This document shows, piece after piece, positions 10,116-23,592 of a DNA stretch of 64,000 bases. The stretch spans positions 5,001 through 69,000 of the forward strand of contig JAXCGZ010022644.1 in assembly GCA_037179515.1 (NCBI GenBank). The letters run 5' to 3'. How positions within the stretch are numbered: the first letter of the stretch is position 1; every line of letters starts with the position of its first letter. This DNA comes from Halocaridina rubra (lineage: Eukaryota; Arthropoda; Malacostraca; Decapoda; Atyidae). The notes beneath the pieces are model-generated. The model was not told the origin of the DNA. It saw nothing but the letters and a program-made list of their open reading frames with translations, and did no database searches. Made by a program: the position numbers and the translations under genes.

Positions 10116-11927
10116 AGTCTTATGATGAAAGACAGGTATTGCCTGAGAGTGCTTGTGTGTGTGTGTGTTTCAGTACATCATAGAAATGTAAATAAAAAGA
10201 TGGAGAATATAATTCTAGTGAAATTACATGTTTTGGAAATTACACTTTAGTACTGGAGCGTTCCTACGAGGAGAGAATGGATTTTTCAAGTCGCCATGAA
10301 AATGGTTAACTCTTGCCCTGGTAAGCAATGCCTTAGCGTTTATATTGATCGCAATCTGAGCAAGCCCTGTGCTTTGATGCAGTATGTCTTGTATTTGCAC
10401 CATTTCAACCCATTTTGTATATTATTTATGCATTGTTTCGTTCATAATATAAGGGATGTACAAATGAAACCAACATCTTACCAAAGCGCACGTGTTGTTT
10501 CTGCATTTTTGTAGACTTCTGTTCAGGGAATTTTTTTGCAATCATGCTGTAGATTCTTTTTCTATAGTCACTAATTTAAATTTCTACAGTATTGTAGACA
10601 CTTTTTTTTTTAAATAAGATAAGCTCATTTTTTATCAGAAGTAAACCTTATTTATCTTTCATAATATCTTATCAGCCCTAAGCAAAGACCATGCAGAAAT
10701 ATTAGTAATTCCATCTCCACCCATGTTTTTTGTGGGGCAAATTTAGAGCAAAAATATAATGGAAAGGCAGCTAGCTTTAATATTAACAAATTACATGCCA
10801 TCCTCTCTGTTCACCCACCCGTCAACTCAATTTGCGTAAAATAAACCTCAAAATTATCATCTAAAAGCAAGCACCGTCGTACCTTACTCAATCACCCTCG
10901 AAGAGTGTAATGATCTCCCTTGGCAGTCTCCCTCCTTGGAAGAGGTTGGAGGGGAAATATTTCACTCCCCCTTTGCCGTGAAGAGAACACACCTTAGACA
11001 GAGTCACACTTCCAGACTCTCATTCAGCTCATGCTTTTGTGAATAGCAGTGTTGCCACAAACATGTTGCTTTGAAGACGTGGCGTCCCACCAAATCAGTA
11101 GCATCAAATCGTGTGGCAACGCTTTCCACTCCTTTGTTTTTGACGAGAGCATCGGTGATGGAGAATCTGTTAAGTGTGACACTACCCCTAATAGTCTCCT
11201 ATTACTCTTCTATAATGCCTTCATATAAAACCTCGTTGTTCCTACCAAGACAACATGTTCAAACTTCCCGTCTTGCCTTTTATGATATTAAGGTCTTTCT
11301 ATTATATACCTGAGAGATGCTGTAGGCGGATAATGATTGCACGTAATGATGATGATAATGGCCGTTGTCTGGTGCCGTCATCTCATCAGACTGCTTCTTC
11401 TTCTTCCTCTTCCTCTTCTCTCATCTCAGTTCTTTTCTTCCATTTCCACTTTTCTCCTTATTAGTTGGGATGATGAATTGAGAGGAAGAGAGGTTTTCCA
11501 AGGTTTGATCAAATTAAGGTGAAAGAGAAATCTCTTATGATCTTGTTTTTCTTCCAAAAGAGTTTTATAGATTTATATTTACATTTTAGAAAAAAATGGC
11601 AGTATAACCCCATGCAATACTAGATATAGATAGACTTATGTATCTTACTGATACGTAATTCTCTATACAGTAATGAATGTTGCTAGTTTTCTAGTCCAGA
11701 CACTGGGGAATAAGCCAGTTCTGCTAGATGCTGGTCCCAAGCTCTGTTCAGTAGAGAGGGTTAGTGACAGGAAAGGCATCCGGCCGTAAAACTCTGACCT
11801 TAAGTCAAACAATAGCCTCCAGTAGGTTTATGACATATTTAACAGTGCCAATTAAAATTTGTGCAAGTTTCCTTCTATGTAAAACTCGCCCTCTAATACG
11901 GAAGATCTGTGGGTGAGGGATAATCAG

Positions 11928-11930
<3 letters not shown>
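10116..11930. other. gene-free stretch
   Basis: Unique AT-rich sequence with a short TTC/CTT tract near 11395-11420. No supported gene. Confidence 0.5.

Positions 11931-12005
<75 letters not shown>
11931..12005. repeat. (TA)n array at LINE 5' junction
   Basis: About 37 TA units. The LINE coding sequence begins immediately after it. Confidence 0.95.
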
Positions 12006-12007
<2 letters not shown>

Positions 12008-13254
12008 GGTATTCATAGATGTATGGCAAAGGAATAAGACTTCTGAGAAAAAGTTTCCAGTGAGTGTGGTACTGAGACAGGGATGTGTGATGTCACCCTG
12101 GCTGTTCAATTTGTATATTGATGGAGTTGTAAGAGAGGTGAATGAGCAAGTGCGTGGTCGAGGTTTGAGAATGGTAGATGGGGATGATAACGAGTGGGAG
12201 CTGAATCAGTTGCTGTTTGCAGATGATACTGTGGTGGTGGCAGATTCAGAGGAAAAGCTGTGTCAGTTAGTGTCAGAATTTGGAATGGTGTGTGAGAGAA
12301 GGAAGCTGCGAGTGAATGTGGGAAAGAGTAAGGTTATGAGGTGTACAAGAAATGAGGATGGCGCTGGATTGAATGTTATGTTGAATGGAGAGACACTTGA
12401 GGAGGTTAATCAGTTTAAGTATTTAGGCTCGGTTATAGCTGCAAATGGTGGAGTGGAAGCAGATGTGTGTCACAGAGTGAATGAAGGAAGTAAAGTGTTG
12501 GGTGCATTGAAAGGAGTGATGAAGAATAGAGGGTTGGAAATGAATGTTAAGAAAGTTTTGTATGAGAAAGTGGTTGTGCCAACTGTGATGTATGGATCAG
12601 AGTTATGGGGTATGAAAGTAAGTGAGAGACGGAAACTAAATGTGTTCGAGATGAAATGCCTGAGGAGTATGATTGGTGTATCTTGTTTGGATAGGGTTAG
12701 GAATGAAGTGGTGAGAGCAAGAACGGGTGTGAGGAGAGAAATTGCAGCCAGAGTAGATATGAATGTTCTGAGATGGTTTGGCCATGTGGAAAGGATGGAT
12801 GATTAAAGGCTGCTGAAAAAGGTGATGAATGCAAGAGTTGATGGGAGAAATGCTAGAGGGAGGCCTAGGTTTGGATGGATGGATGGAGTAAGGAGAGCCC
12901 TGAATGATAGGAGGATGGATGTGAGGGAAGCAAGCGAGCGTGCTAGGAATAGGAATGAGAGGCGAGCGATTGTGACGCGGCTCTGATGGGCATCTGCTGT
13001 TACCACGGGGCTGCATCTTACAGAGATAGCCCTGTGGTAGGGGCAGTAGGAGGAGCTGGCAGTTGTGAAGCGACACAGGTTGTGGAAGAGCCGGGAGGAT
13101 GGGCTGTGGCACTCCAGCAGTGCCATCTGAACGGTCGCTAGCTCCCTCGTCATTGCCCATAGAGCAAAGTAATCCCCCTATTTGTTTTCCTTTCTTGATG
13201 TCGGCTACCCCCCAATTAAAGGGGGAAACAGCCAAGATATATGTATGTATGTAT
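12006..13254 (+). mobile_element. 5'-truncated RTE-like non-LTR retrotransposon
   Basis: The element starts within the reverse-transcriptase domain directly at a TA array and runs through the C-terminal part of the ORF. It ends with a 3' untranslated region that has a terminal short hairpin (CCCCCCAATTAAAGGGGG) and an ATGT tetranucleotide tail. The 3' part recurs at 33201-33512 and 59488-59866 (+), and as fragments at 22435-22510 and 5718-5803 (-). Clade assignment (RTE or a near relative) rests on the C-terminal LRWFGHVERM and RGRP..W motifs and is tentative. Confidence 0.85.
12013..12986 (+). pseudogene. RTE-like reverse transcriptase, partial, one nonsense codon
   Basis: The frame reads RT motifs RQGCVMSPWLFNLYIDG, then LLFADDTVVVA (catalytic ADD), KYLGSVI, and the C-terminal LRWFGHVERMDD. 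It meets TAA at 12804-12806 and then continues in the same frame with RLLKKVMNARVDG, RGRPRFGWMDGVRRAL and RNRNERRAIVTRL to TGA at 12984-12986. The stop therefore lies inside the normal reading frame, 59 codons before the family's end, and is the only break seen in this stretch. The N-terminal RT, and an endonuclease expected of this LINE type, are absent. The apparent Met codons upstream lie in the TA array, so no natural start is present. Not expected to be functional. Confidence 0.85.
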
Positions 13255-15081
13255 CACTTGGTTCCATGGAGAAGATGATATGGTCTGCCGTCTCTTAACT
13301 TCTGCCAACTCAGCAGACATAATGTGTACACGAGTGAAGATTGCTACCATTTGTGGAACCACCGGCACTGCGAGAATGAGCAATTTTGTGTTAAAAAAAC
13401 AACAACAATACTTCTTCCATAACAACTTGTAGGGTCTAGTTCAGGATAGCTATATTAAACTAACTTTTATCTTCATACTTTAAATTGAACAGGTTTAAGG
13501 AGCAAACTTCAGATAAGTAGGACCTAGAATAGATTAATGTGATTTTGTTTTCTGGATTTCTTCCGCAGCTTTTTATCGAGTACAGTCTGCATTTTGATAT
13601 CGCTTTTCTATTTGTGCTGGAGGAAATTTAATATTGTGGTTGCATGGATTGAAAGAAAGGAGTCTTGAGAGGAGACTGCCAGATTTTTCTCCCACTCACA
13701 CACGTTGGTATTGAATTGCTTTTAAGTATTAATGATTTTATTCTTGACGTATTTAATAAATAATAATAATAATAATAATAGCAATAGTGATAGTGGTAGT
13801 AGTAGACGCTGTAGTAGTATCCCTATTTGAGCCAGGATGATGGGGTCGTCCCTTCATATGTGTAAGAAGAGGTGATGGTGATCGTAGTGGTAGTTGTAGT
13901 CAGTGTAATATTCAGTAATAAATAAAATCTTTACATGCAAGGAAAGAAGTCGGTTCCATCCATTCTAATTAAATGCTGTATATGTTTGTCTACAATGGCA
14001 AGTTGGTTGGTAGCATCAGGTCTCATGATTATAACTTTTCAAAACTTTTTCAAGTGTCGAATTTTTAATACATTTTTATTTGCAACTTTTCATCTCTACT
14101 GTATTTTTTTTCCTAAAAGGATTTGGGGTATGCTTTTTACTCACTCATACAGGAAGTTTCTTAGTTTTTGTGTGGTTTCAAAATAACATCGTGCTGATGC
14201 TGTTTTAGTATGGAATAGGATGCTTCAAGAGAGACGCCACTAGCTTCCCTTCCTGAAATACAAATGCTTGTCACGAAGGAAAGCTGTACGACCCACCCCG
14301 ATGAAGTGAAATTGGGACCTCAAATGAGGGTGGGATCAAGGAATTTCCAAATATGTCATATTATATCCCTTTTTACTTAACTAACGAGAGAGGATTATTT
14401 GAGTTAATCCTACACCAATAAGGCCAAATAAACAAAGATTAGGACTAAAAAAAAAAAAATCAAATATGCCTTTTATGTCGCTCTGAAAGTCGTTTAATGA
14501 CAGCCATAGACCCCAAACTTTCTTCTTATAAGCGTCGTTTGAATAAGTTTTTATTATCACTGCTTACGAAAATGAGAGCGCTTAGGCCTACAGAAGTGGT
14601 GTTGAATTTTATATTATGGCCTGCTATCATTGTCTTCATATCTTTTTTCCTTCTGTCGTAGGCCTACGGATGTAGCCTAACGAAAATCTTATTTGTCTTT
14701 TGTTTATCTATCTATCAGTATGCATGGATGCTTATGTATATACTTCTTTAATTTGGTGCGCAAATTTGATATGAAATCTCTTGTTAATTTGTGAATAAAT
14801 TTCTTTCAAAAATATGTACACTCGGCATTGTTATGTTGCCATTAAAGTGTAAAGGTATATACTTTTGGAATTTTGTCTATAGTCATTATTTTGAAATGAA
14901 TAATTTCTTGTATATATTCTATGTCATAAGAATGAGCCTCAAAATATTCCAAACTATCAAATTATGTGTCATATTCCCTTTGTGTTTATGTATGCAAAGG
15001 AGCTATTTCTCCTATAGAAGGGGGGGAGCCTGGTACGTAATTCTATAGGCCTAATGTTCCTTTCATATAAAGTTTTATCAG

Positions 15082-15083
<2 letters not shown>
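13255..15083. other. gene-free stretch
   Basis: Contains a TAA run at 13759-13780. Positions 13260-13340 show weak similarity (CGTCTCTTA.CTTCTG.CAA words) to 62680-62750, possibly an old shared repeat. No supported gene. Confidence 0.45.

Positions 15084-15155
<72 letters not shown>
15084..15155. repeat. (TC)n array
   Basis: Perfect dinucleotide repeat of 72 bp. Confidence 0.95.
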
Positions 15156-15159
<4 letters not shown>

Positions 15160-15539
15160 TGTGACAGCGTGTTTATTGCAACTTAGGGTTATTTGATATC
15201 TTTTCATTATAAGAAGAAATGCCTTGAGATTCTGAGAAACGAAATTGTGGCTGAGGAAAGATGGATAGATAGAAGGCGTTTTGGGTCCTTTTTCATCTTG
15301 TATGATGAGCTTATAAGGTTGGTTCTTGGAATTCTCGGCGGTGATTATATTATTTCTTCATTTAGAATTCATCTGGGATATGAGGGCGGCACAGCAATAT
15401 TTTCCAGCTTTCTCCGCACTCCTATTTAAATCACTTGCTACTCGGGAGATTTGAGACTAATTTAGTACAACTTGAAAGGCCTCACTTTGAGATTTTAGAA
15501 TTGGAGACTAACCCATATCAAAAAGGGTAATACACACGC

Positions 15540-15544
<5 letters not shown>
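15156..15544. other. gene-free stretch
   Basis: Nothing recognised. Confidence 0.45.

Positions 15545-15625
<81 letters not shown>
15545..15625. repeat. (AT)n array at family B 3' end
   Basis: Directly abuts the family B fragment starting at 15626. Confidence 0.95.

Positions 15626-16542
<917 letters not shown>

Positions 16543-16621
<79 letters not shown>
16543..16621. repeat. (TA)n array, right of SINE-A copy 5
   Basis: About 39 TA units. Confidence 0.95.
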
Positions 16622-16623
<2 letters not shown>

Positions 16624-17156
16624 TGTTTTAATCGATGAATGCTTTTGCCATAGGCCAATCGTAAGTACCAGCAACTGTTATTTTCACCTTCAATACTCTT
16701 AGACCCTAATAAGAATATTAGAATATTCAAGATGTTCTACGCCAAAACAAAACCAATTTTTTAGTTTTCAGATGTAATTCTTGGGTTTGTGACTTTATAA
16801 TACGCCAGTGCCATAGGCCTATCTAAATTACTAGGGTTTCTCGACGACCTTCATTATCATTATAATAGGCCTGTCTCGAAACGCTATTACTTGAATATGT
16901 AAAGTGGTATGTGTACCGGTTACAATTACTTGTATGAGATGTGAATTAAATTCACTGTAGCTAATATGAATCCGTGATATACAGTGACTAGTAACGTGCT
17001 TTGATCACGATCAAAAACGCAATTTTCTTCTTAATAGTGTGCAGTAGTGTTATTGTAGACAGTTTAAATACAATTTCAGGAGTGGAATAGGGTTAATGAA
17101 TGTTCCTACTCTCATGTTTAAAATTATCTATTTCAATCCATCTGTTTTTCACAATC

Positions 17157-17157
<1 letters not shown>
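16622..17157. other. gene-free stretch
   Basis: Nothing recognised. Confidence 0.45.

Positions 17158-17235
<78 letters not shown>
17158..17235. repeat. (TA)n array with one slip
   Basis: TA dinucleotides with a TATTATA phase change near 17205. Confidence 0.95.
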
Positions 17236-17243
<8 letters not shown>

Positions 17244-17479
17244 ACTGTGTCATTTACTCAAGTCTCCTCACCATATGTGAAATATCTCCTTTGAGGAGGG
17301 TATGGAGAAAGAGGTAACAGGTGATTTTAGATGAAAGAGTCTTACAGACTTGATTTGCATCATCAGGCTAAATAAACACTTCTACTGATGGATTATTAAG
17401 TGTATCGAAGGTTTTGACTCCTGGTCAGAGGAAGATAAATATTTTTTGTGTACACACAATTTTTGTGTGAGACACAATA

Positions 17480-17600
17480 GATACCTATAGAACAAGGATT
17501 TGAACCAAAGACGAAAACTGTCTATGAGTGAGGTTGGGAAGTGGGAGTCTTACCGTAAAGTGGGTTCATTCCCTAGCTCAAGTAATTAATGGCCCAACTG
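17480..17600 (-). mobile_element. old dispersed relative of the 273-bp monomer
   Basis: Collinear short matches to the monomer of 3161-4995: GGATTTGAA, GAGTGAGGTTGGG, GGTTCATTCC and AATGGCCC, with altered spacing. On the minus strand the first block reads GGTTCAAATCC, a perfect B-box form, suggesting a tRNA-derived element. Relationship judged by eye. Confidence 0.4.
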
Positions 17601-18480
17601 GAAGCGTTCGTAATCCTCTGAACAATAGATAACAGCTACGCCACAGCATGCTCAAATCTGTTCACACACGGGACGAAAATAGGCAAACCGGAAAATACAG
17701 GAATCAGACAGTTTCCATATATTACTTTCCTACATTTCCCTGGCGGGACTCATAAGAACTGGGAAAGGTTGTCATAATCACAAAGCCATAAACTCTTAAT
17801 TTCCAAGCAAAACTGGAACACTACTAAAACTGACGATGCAGAAAATTACATCAACACAAATTTCATCGCCTCCTAATCCAGCTCCTTTATATAGCCATAA
17901 AAGAGTAGGGTGTTATAATTGTAGGGAATTCAATTACTAAATCCAAAGATGTCGCTCTGGTTTTAAACTGACTTTTGGAATTTGCAATCAACTTGACCCA
18001 AAAGTAATCAGTTATTGAATTTTACGAAGAGTTTTAGCCGTTAGTGAAAAGTTAAATACAGTGATTTTTTAAATTTAACATATTATTATCTTTCTTTGAA
18101 ATAAAGATGTTAAGCACATACACAAGAGCTGATGTCATATTTGTATTAGAAACTTTGTTAAAAATGATATGCCAGATAGAAAGCTTTATATGGAAGGATT
18201 TAATTTATTTTAGTGTGATGTTGGTCAGGAAGTGGTTCTCGTATGTATATGTACAGTGACTTTAACAAAACAGGTAAAAATAAAAATGTGTGATCCCCTT
18301 GTGATGATACAGAAGAGACATGGATAAAGTACAGTTACGGATATTACCATCGGTCATAATAGGTATTATGTGTAGACATCCTCGCGCCTCCACTAAAAAA
18401 AAAAAAATAATAATGATAATATATTTATCATAACTTGCAACTACAATCATGCGAAAAGAATGTATAATCCTACTTACTTA
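17601..18480. other. gene-free AT-rich stretch
   Basis: Nothing recognised apart from the approach to the LINE relic. Confidence 0.4.
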
Positions 18481-18671
18481 TTTACATGATGATTTATTTT
18501 TATTCTAGGCAAAACTTAATAAAATCATAAACAGACTAATTCTCCATAAACTAACTGTCAAACCTAAATATGAAATTATAAGCAAAACCAACCGTAATGT
18601 AACTATATATAGTAACTAAGATTTCATCCACTCCTTTGAAGTAGTAAACTGCTCTCTATCAGATCATGAAG

Positions 18672-18688
18672 TAATAGCAGTCGAGATA
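18672..18688. repeat. left target-site duplication of family D insertion
   Basis: TAATAGCAGTCGAGATA, identical over 17 bases to 19613-19629. Confidence 0.92.
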
Positions 18689-19194
18689 TATTTTTTTTAT
18701 TTATTTATTTATTCAGATAACTGTACATGGGGACATGTGCACATGGGCACTCCCAGTCATATTGCAGTTGATAAACATTACAATCTATTTGGTTATGTAT
18801 AAATAAAATATTAATAGAATTTGCAATTAATTTTAAATATCGTAGCAAGTAAATTAATAATAAAATATAGTGTAACAATTGATTGATGGCAGAAGAGCAC
18901 TCTGCAATTATTAATTAAGAGTAATAATATTATGGTTTCCATGTATTATTAGCAGATGAGCATTCTTCAATTATTAATTAAGAGTAATATTTGTAGCAAT
19001 ATTTTCAGTAGCCCTTGTTGAGTGCTATCATTTAAGTTACATTTCTCTTTTCAACAGTACTACTGCAGACAGTTTGAAGCAGATATAGAATAACAAATTT
19101 CAGGTTAGAATAATAAGTAGGTACATATACATATGCATGCATTAATTAGATGAGCAATAGAAACACCACTGGGGCTTCATAGTCATACATATCA

Positions 19195-19232
<38 letters not shown>

Positions 19233-19567
19233 TTGTGGTATTCATTTCAGCAAAAGGAGTTTTTCGTCTTTATTTCAGATAAAGATGCATACATGCATAC
19301 TCACACATCATTGTCATCTGAGGGTACCACAGCAAAGGAAAGTGCATGTAATTAATTGCATATACGTACACATATAAACCTGAACATGCATACATACATA
19401 CATACACATAAACACAGTGCCATATAATGGAATATAAATTTGGAAGGAATAGAAAGAGAAAGACTGAAAGCCCTTCCCCTTCTCTACCCTTCAAATTATG
19501 TACATGAGAGAGAATTACGTCAGCTTAATCCATTATCACTATAATCACAACTATTGCTACCTATGAT

Positions 19568-19611
<44 letters not shown>

Positions 19612-19612
19612 A
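18689..19612 (-). mobile_element. family D non-autonomous retroposon, copy 1
   Basis: A 924-bp insertion flanked by perfect 17-bp target-site duplications. On the minus strand it begins with an AAT triplet array (from 19612), carries a short internal CT array (19198-19227 on the plus strand as AG), and ends TTATCTGAATAAATAAATAAATA then A-rich, i.e. overlapping poly(A) signals followed by a tail. No ORF of note and no A/B boxes seen, so it resembles a retroposed pol II transcript or a defective LINE rather than a SINE. A long copy lies at 52895-53960 (+) and a 5'-truncated copy at 44250-44402 (-). Confidence 0.88.
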
Positions 19613-19629
19613 TAATAGCAGTCGAGATA
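19613..19629. repeat. right target-site duplication of family D insertion
   Basis: Second copy of the 17-bp duplicate. The LINE endonuclease reading resumes directly after it. Confidence 0.92.
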
Positions 19630-21898
19630 GATGTAAAGAGAGCAAAGAAAAATCTACCAATAAAATTTTTTATGACTTGAAAGAATTACAGTTGGAATAC
19701 TTTCTGCACTAGTGTATTAGCCTTGTGTATCCTGCAATGCAATGAGATTCTGACAACCGACAATGTCAGTAGAACAATAACAAACTTCATCTCTTGCTTC
19801 TGTCTCGAATATCGCACAGAAAATTACACACCCTCCTGCTTCTTGGATGAAGGATGAAATGAAAAATAAAAAGTTAAGTCGAAATATGTTAAAAGAAATT
19901 TTAGAGGAAAATTATAACATAATTTATTAGACGTCAATTCAAAAAGCGTGTTAAAACTCTCCTTTAAGATGCTAAACAAATAAGTACAGAAATAAATTAT
20001 TAGATGATTATAATAGACTTTACACCTGGTAAAAAGAATTCTGCTTTCAAGGTATATGTAAATAATCTATCAGAGACATTTGTAAAATTTGATATGTCTT
20101 TTGGAGACATTGGTAGAGGTACATCAAAACATACACTCAAACAGAATTTTATTATATTAAAACCAAATGGCTGAAGCATTTAACAGTCAGTGACTTCTAT
20201 TAAGGCCTCAGCTTGTTGATATTATCCCAATAAATGAAACAGAAGCTTTGAAAATAGAAATTCTCGTGGAGTAGATGGAACATCTACTAAATTCTTGAAA
20301 TATTTACTGTGTTTTATCATTTAACACAATTGTGATCATTAACACCTCGATTGTTACAGGTATACTCTCGGTAGACTGAAATCATGAATTGCTTGTACAG
20401 TATTCAAATAGGGTATCAGTGAGGATCCATTTTCCCGATTTCATGAAAAAGTTTTAGAAAAAATTGTAACAATCCATATGTTTGAATACATGTCAATAGA
20501 ATCATCTACTTTCAGTATTTTAGCACACACTCAAGGAAGGTTTATCTACGCAAAGTGCATAAACTCAAGTCACTGACACTGTATATAGACATATAGATAT
20601 GAATTAGATATCATTGCTTGCCCTATACGACCTCTCCAGTGCTTTTGGGTGTCTCATCCAAACCTCTTCAGGAAAGTGAAAATTTACCTTGGAATGATTT
20701 CTGTATTGATAGCTATCTCATCAGTCATATGCTATCAATAAATGTGTAAAAACACATATGTCATTCAAGCTCTCTGTTAAATTTGGCGTCCTTCAAGGCT
20801 CAGTACTCGGTCCTTTACTGTTTAATATATGTATAAATGATATACACACTATTGCTCAAAACTCCATGCTTGTCCAGTTAGCAGATGATGCCCAGTTTCT
20901 TCTTTCCAGAAATATAGAACGTCTTTATATCCTAATTTTAGAGATGGAATCCACAATTTAGTTAGTAATAAATTGATCTTCAAGAACTGGATTAAGAGCA
21001 ATTTCAAGCATAGCTGTATTCATATAACTGAATGAAGAGCTTATCTAGATCGCATACCCAGAGAGTTAGTAATTAAAATAGGATCTTAATAGTTCTGTTC
21101 TTTCTGTTAGGAACCTGGAACTTATCTTTGTCAGTCGTTAAGCATTTCAATTTTATCTCGAAAGATATTTGTACTTAAGCATACGGTGTGCTCTTCTTAA
21201 ATCGAAATGAAAATTTATTTGGCGGCACAGCAGGAAATAATAGTGGAGAGACTAGTTCATAGCGACACGTCCTATTTTCCGGTGATATGAAGCGACTGTA
21301 ATTAGAGTCTGTTCAGCACGGAACAAAAGATTAGAAAAAAATTGCTGTCAGTATCGCTGTTGGTCTTGGCAAGAAGTGTGACCGGGCATCGTTATCTAGT
21401 AAGGAGATAAATGTGACATGGTGTGATGTCTGTGTTCAAGTTAATGAAATGGGTTATGAATATTAATGGTTCTGTAGAAGGAAACACTTAACAATCGCAA
21501 AAACTTGTGGTTTCGAGAACAAGAACAAAATTAACTAAGAGTTCCTTGTCTGTCAGGGGTCCCAACTCTTGTAATAGACTACCAGAGGATATTATAAAAT
21601 ATGAAAATAGTATCAGCAAGTTAAAAGATACTGAGATCACATTTTGTAGTGTTTGAATACGTCAGTGTATTCTTCCTATAACCTATATTTTCAAGGATAT
21701 GATATTCTTGTGGATAAAATTCTAATTTTAATAAATGCATTAGTTGCTATGAATGTGTATGTTATAAGAATATATTACTTCCATTTCTATCATGTAATAA
21801 TTATTTCAAGGGGTTAAGATCTCTATACGTCTTGTTTTTATTGCATATGAGTATTCAGTATTGAATGCCTACTGTATGCTGTGCGGAATAAAAGTTCT

Positions 21899-21900
21899 TG

Positions 21901-21954
<54 letters not shown>
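21899..21954. repeat. (ATT)n tail of the LINE relic
   Basis: About 18 ATT units follow the sequence AATAAAAGTTCTTG, the same 3'-end arrangement as the LINE ending at 42001. Confidence 0.9.
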
Positions 21955-22075
21955 GATGTTGTTATTAGCAGTCTCCTTTTTCTTTTATACCTGAGGTACA
22001 GTCAGTGGCGTAATAAGTGTGCTGATAGATTGTCATATAGGCTATTGTTCGAATTCTGGTCCGGGGCGAATTATG

Positions 22076-22178
<103 letters not shown>

Positions 22179-22320
22179 GCAGAAGCTGGTAACATACAGA
22201 AATAAATGGTAAGAAAGCCCATCATTGAAACAACACATAAAATAACTCTATATTTTGGGTCTTAACTGGACCTCTTCTCAAGCACAAGTGACTGTATAAA
22301 GTAACACTGACAGAGGGAGT

Positions 22321-22344
22321 AAAAAAAAAAAAAAAAAAAAAAAA
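22321..22344. repeat. A24 run
   Basis: Homopolymer. No clear retroposon body attached. Confidence 0.9.
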
Positions 22345-22434
22345 GACTCAGAAGACATGAGGGAATTAAATATTAAAGATAGTAAGACAGGTCTAATCCA
22401 AAAGAAATAACTATCTATTATTCTCTCTACCTTG

Positions 22435-22510
22435 GCTATTTCCCCCTTAAATTGGGGGGTAGCCGACATAAAAAAAAAGAAAACAATAAGGGGATTTGCT
22501 CTATGGGCAA
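22435..22510 (-). mobile_element. RTE-like LINE extreme 3' end
   Basis: The minus strand reads GCCCATAGAGCAAA, then GATGTCGGCTACCCCCCAAT-like sequence and GGGGGAAATAGCCAAGG, matching 13157-13236. Only the last 75 bp of the element are present. Confidence 0.85.
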
Positions 22511-22556
22511 AATTTTTAAAAATTTATCATATTCATCATCATCATGATAATGATAA

Positions 22557-22581
22557 TGAAATTATTATTATTATTATTATT
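22557..22581. repeat. (ATT)n array
   Basis: Eight triplet units. Confidence 0.9.
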
Positions 22582-22596
22582 AAATTCTTTGTTTGC

Positions 22597-23005
<409 letters not shown>

Positions 23006-23089
<84 letters not shown>
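23006..23089. repeat. (AG)n array
   Basis: Dinucleotide repeat with one GG slip near 23045. Confidence 0.95.
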
Positions 23090-23095
<6 letters not shown>

Positions 23096-23378
23096 ATAAC
23101 TTTGTAATGAGTTTCTGAGAAATATTTTAAACTTTAGACTCTGTAACGATGGAAAACTAGATTAGATTTGATTAATTGCTAATTGAGTCGTTGACAACAC
23201 TGAACAATTTCGTTTAGACGAACGCGGAAATCTATAAACTACGCCATTATGTTCTTGAATTAGGGAAGCACCTATGGGGACATATGGATTTCAAAAGACA
23301 CGAATGGAAACTATACCAGTGACCACGTGCATTTGTATTTTGTAATTATAAAGTATGTTCTCTTTTGGCATGCAGGTT

Positions 23379-23394
23379 CTTATTGGATATAATT
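23379..23394. repeat. left target-site duplication of SINE-A copy 6
   Basis: CTTATTGGATATAATT, identical to 23593-23608. Confidence 0.92.
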
Positions 23395-23592
23395 AGTAGT
23401 CACCGTGGCTCAAGCGGTAGCGTCCGCGACTCTGAAGCGTCAGGTCGAGGGTTCGCGCCCCGTCACGGTCTGAGGTTAGCAAGGGCATGCACTCAGGGTA
23501 ACGATTACATCTGCCAGTCCTTCGCAAGAAGGCAACCGTCCTAGCCCTTGGTTGAAAAGGTAGTCCATGACATAAAACCGGAACAAAAAGTC
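23395..23592 (+). mobile_element. SINE-A copy 6, full length with target-site duplication
   Basis: Best-preserved copy and the reference for the family. It runs from the 5' end GTCACCGTGGCTCAAGCGG (A-box region) to the B box GGTTCGCGCCC about 45 bases later, then a roughly 120-bp unrelated body ending ACATAAAACCGGAAC and an A-rich tail. ACCGTG near the 5' end pairs with CACGGT after the B box, like a tRNA acceptor stem. The anticodon-like loop (CTCTGA) resembles glutamine tRNA, a weak inference. The 16-bp duplication shows insertion by LINE-type target priming. Confidence 0.93.

Larger units (their letters stand above)
18481..21954 (+). pseudogene. decayed CR1/Jockey-like LINE, split by a retroposon
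   Basis: A broken LINE in the plus orientation with approximate left end. At about 18640-18690 it reads NCSLSDHEVIAVEI, the endonuclease C-terminal SDH motif. Family D is then inserted, and the frame resumes at 19630 with DVKRAKKN. Further on are a PSCFLDEG-type linker near 19830 and RT motifs at 20758-20961 (GVLQGSVLGPLLFNICINDI, then LADDAQFLL). The C-terminal domain is at about 21555-21656 (VRGPNSCNRLPEDIIKYENSISKLKD). An AATAAAA-containing 3' end leads into an ATT tail. Many frameshifts and stops separate these blocks. The second residue of the usual YADD box is kept but the aromatic residue is L. Inactive. Confidence 0.8.

Noticed and set aside
12636..13235. 199-codon minus-strand ORF
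   Set aside because: Antisense to the RTE-like LINE, whose plus strand carries the real RT motifs.
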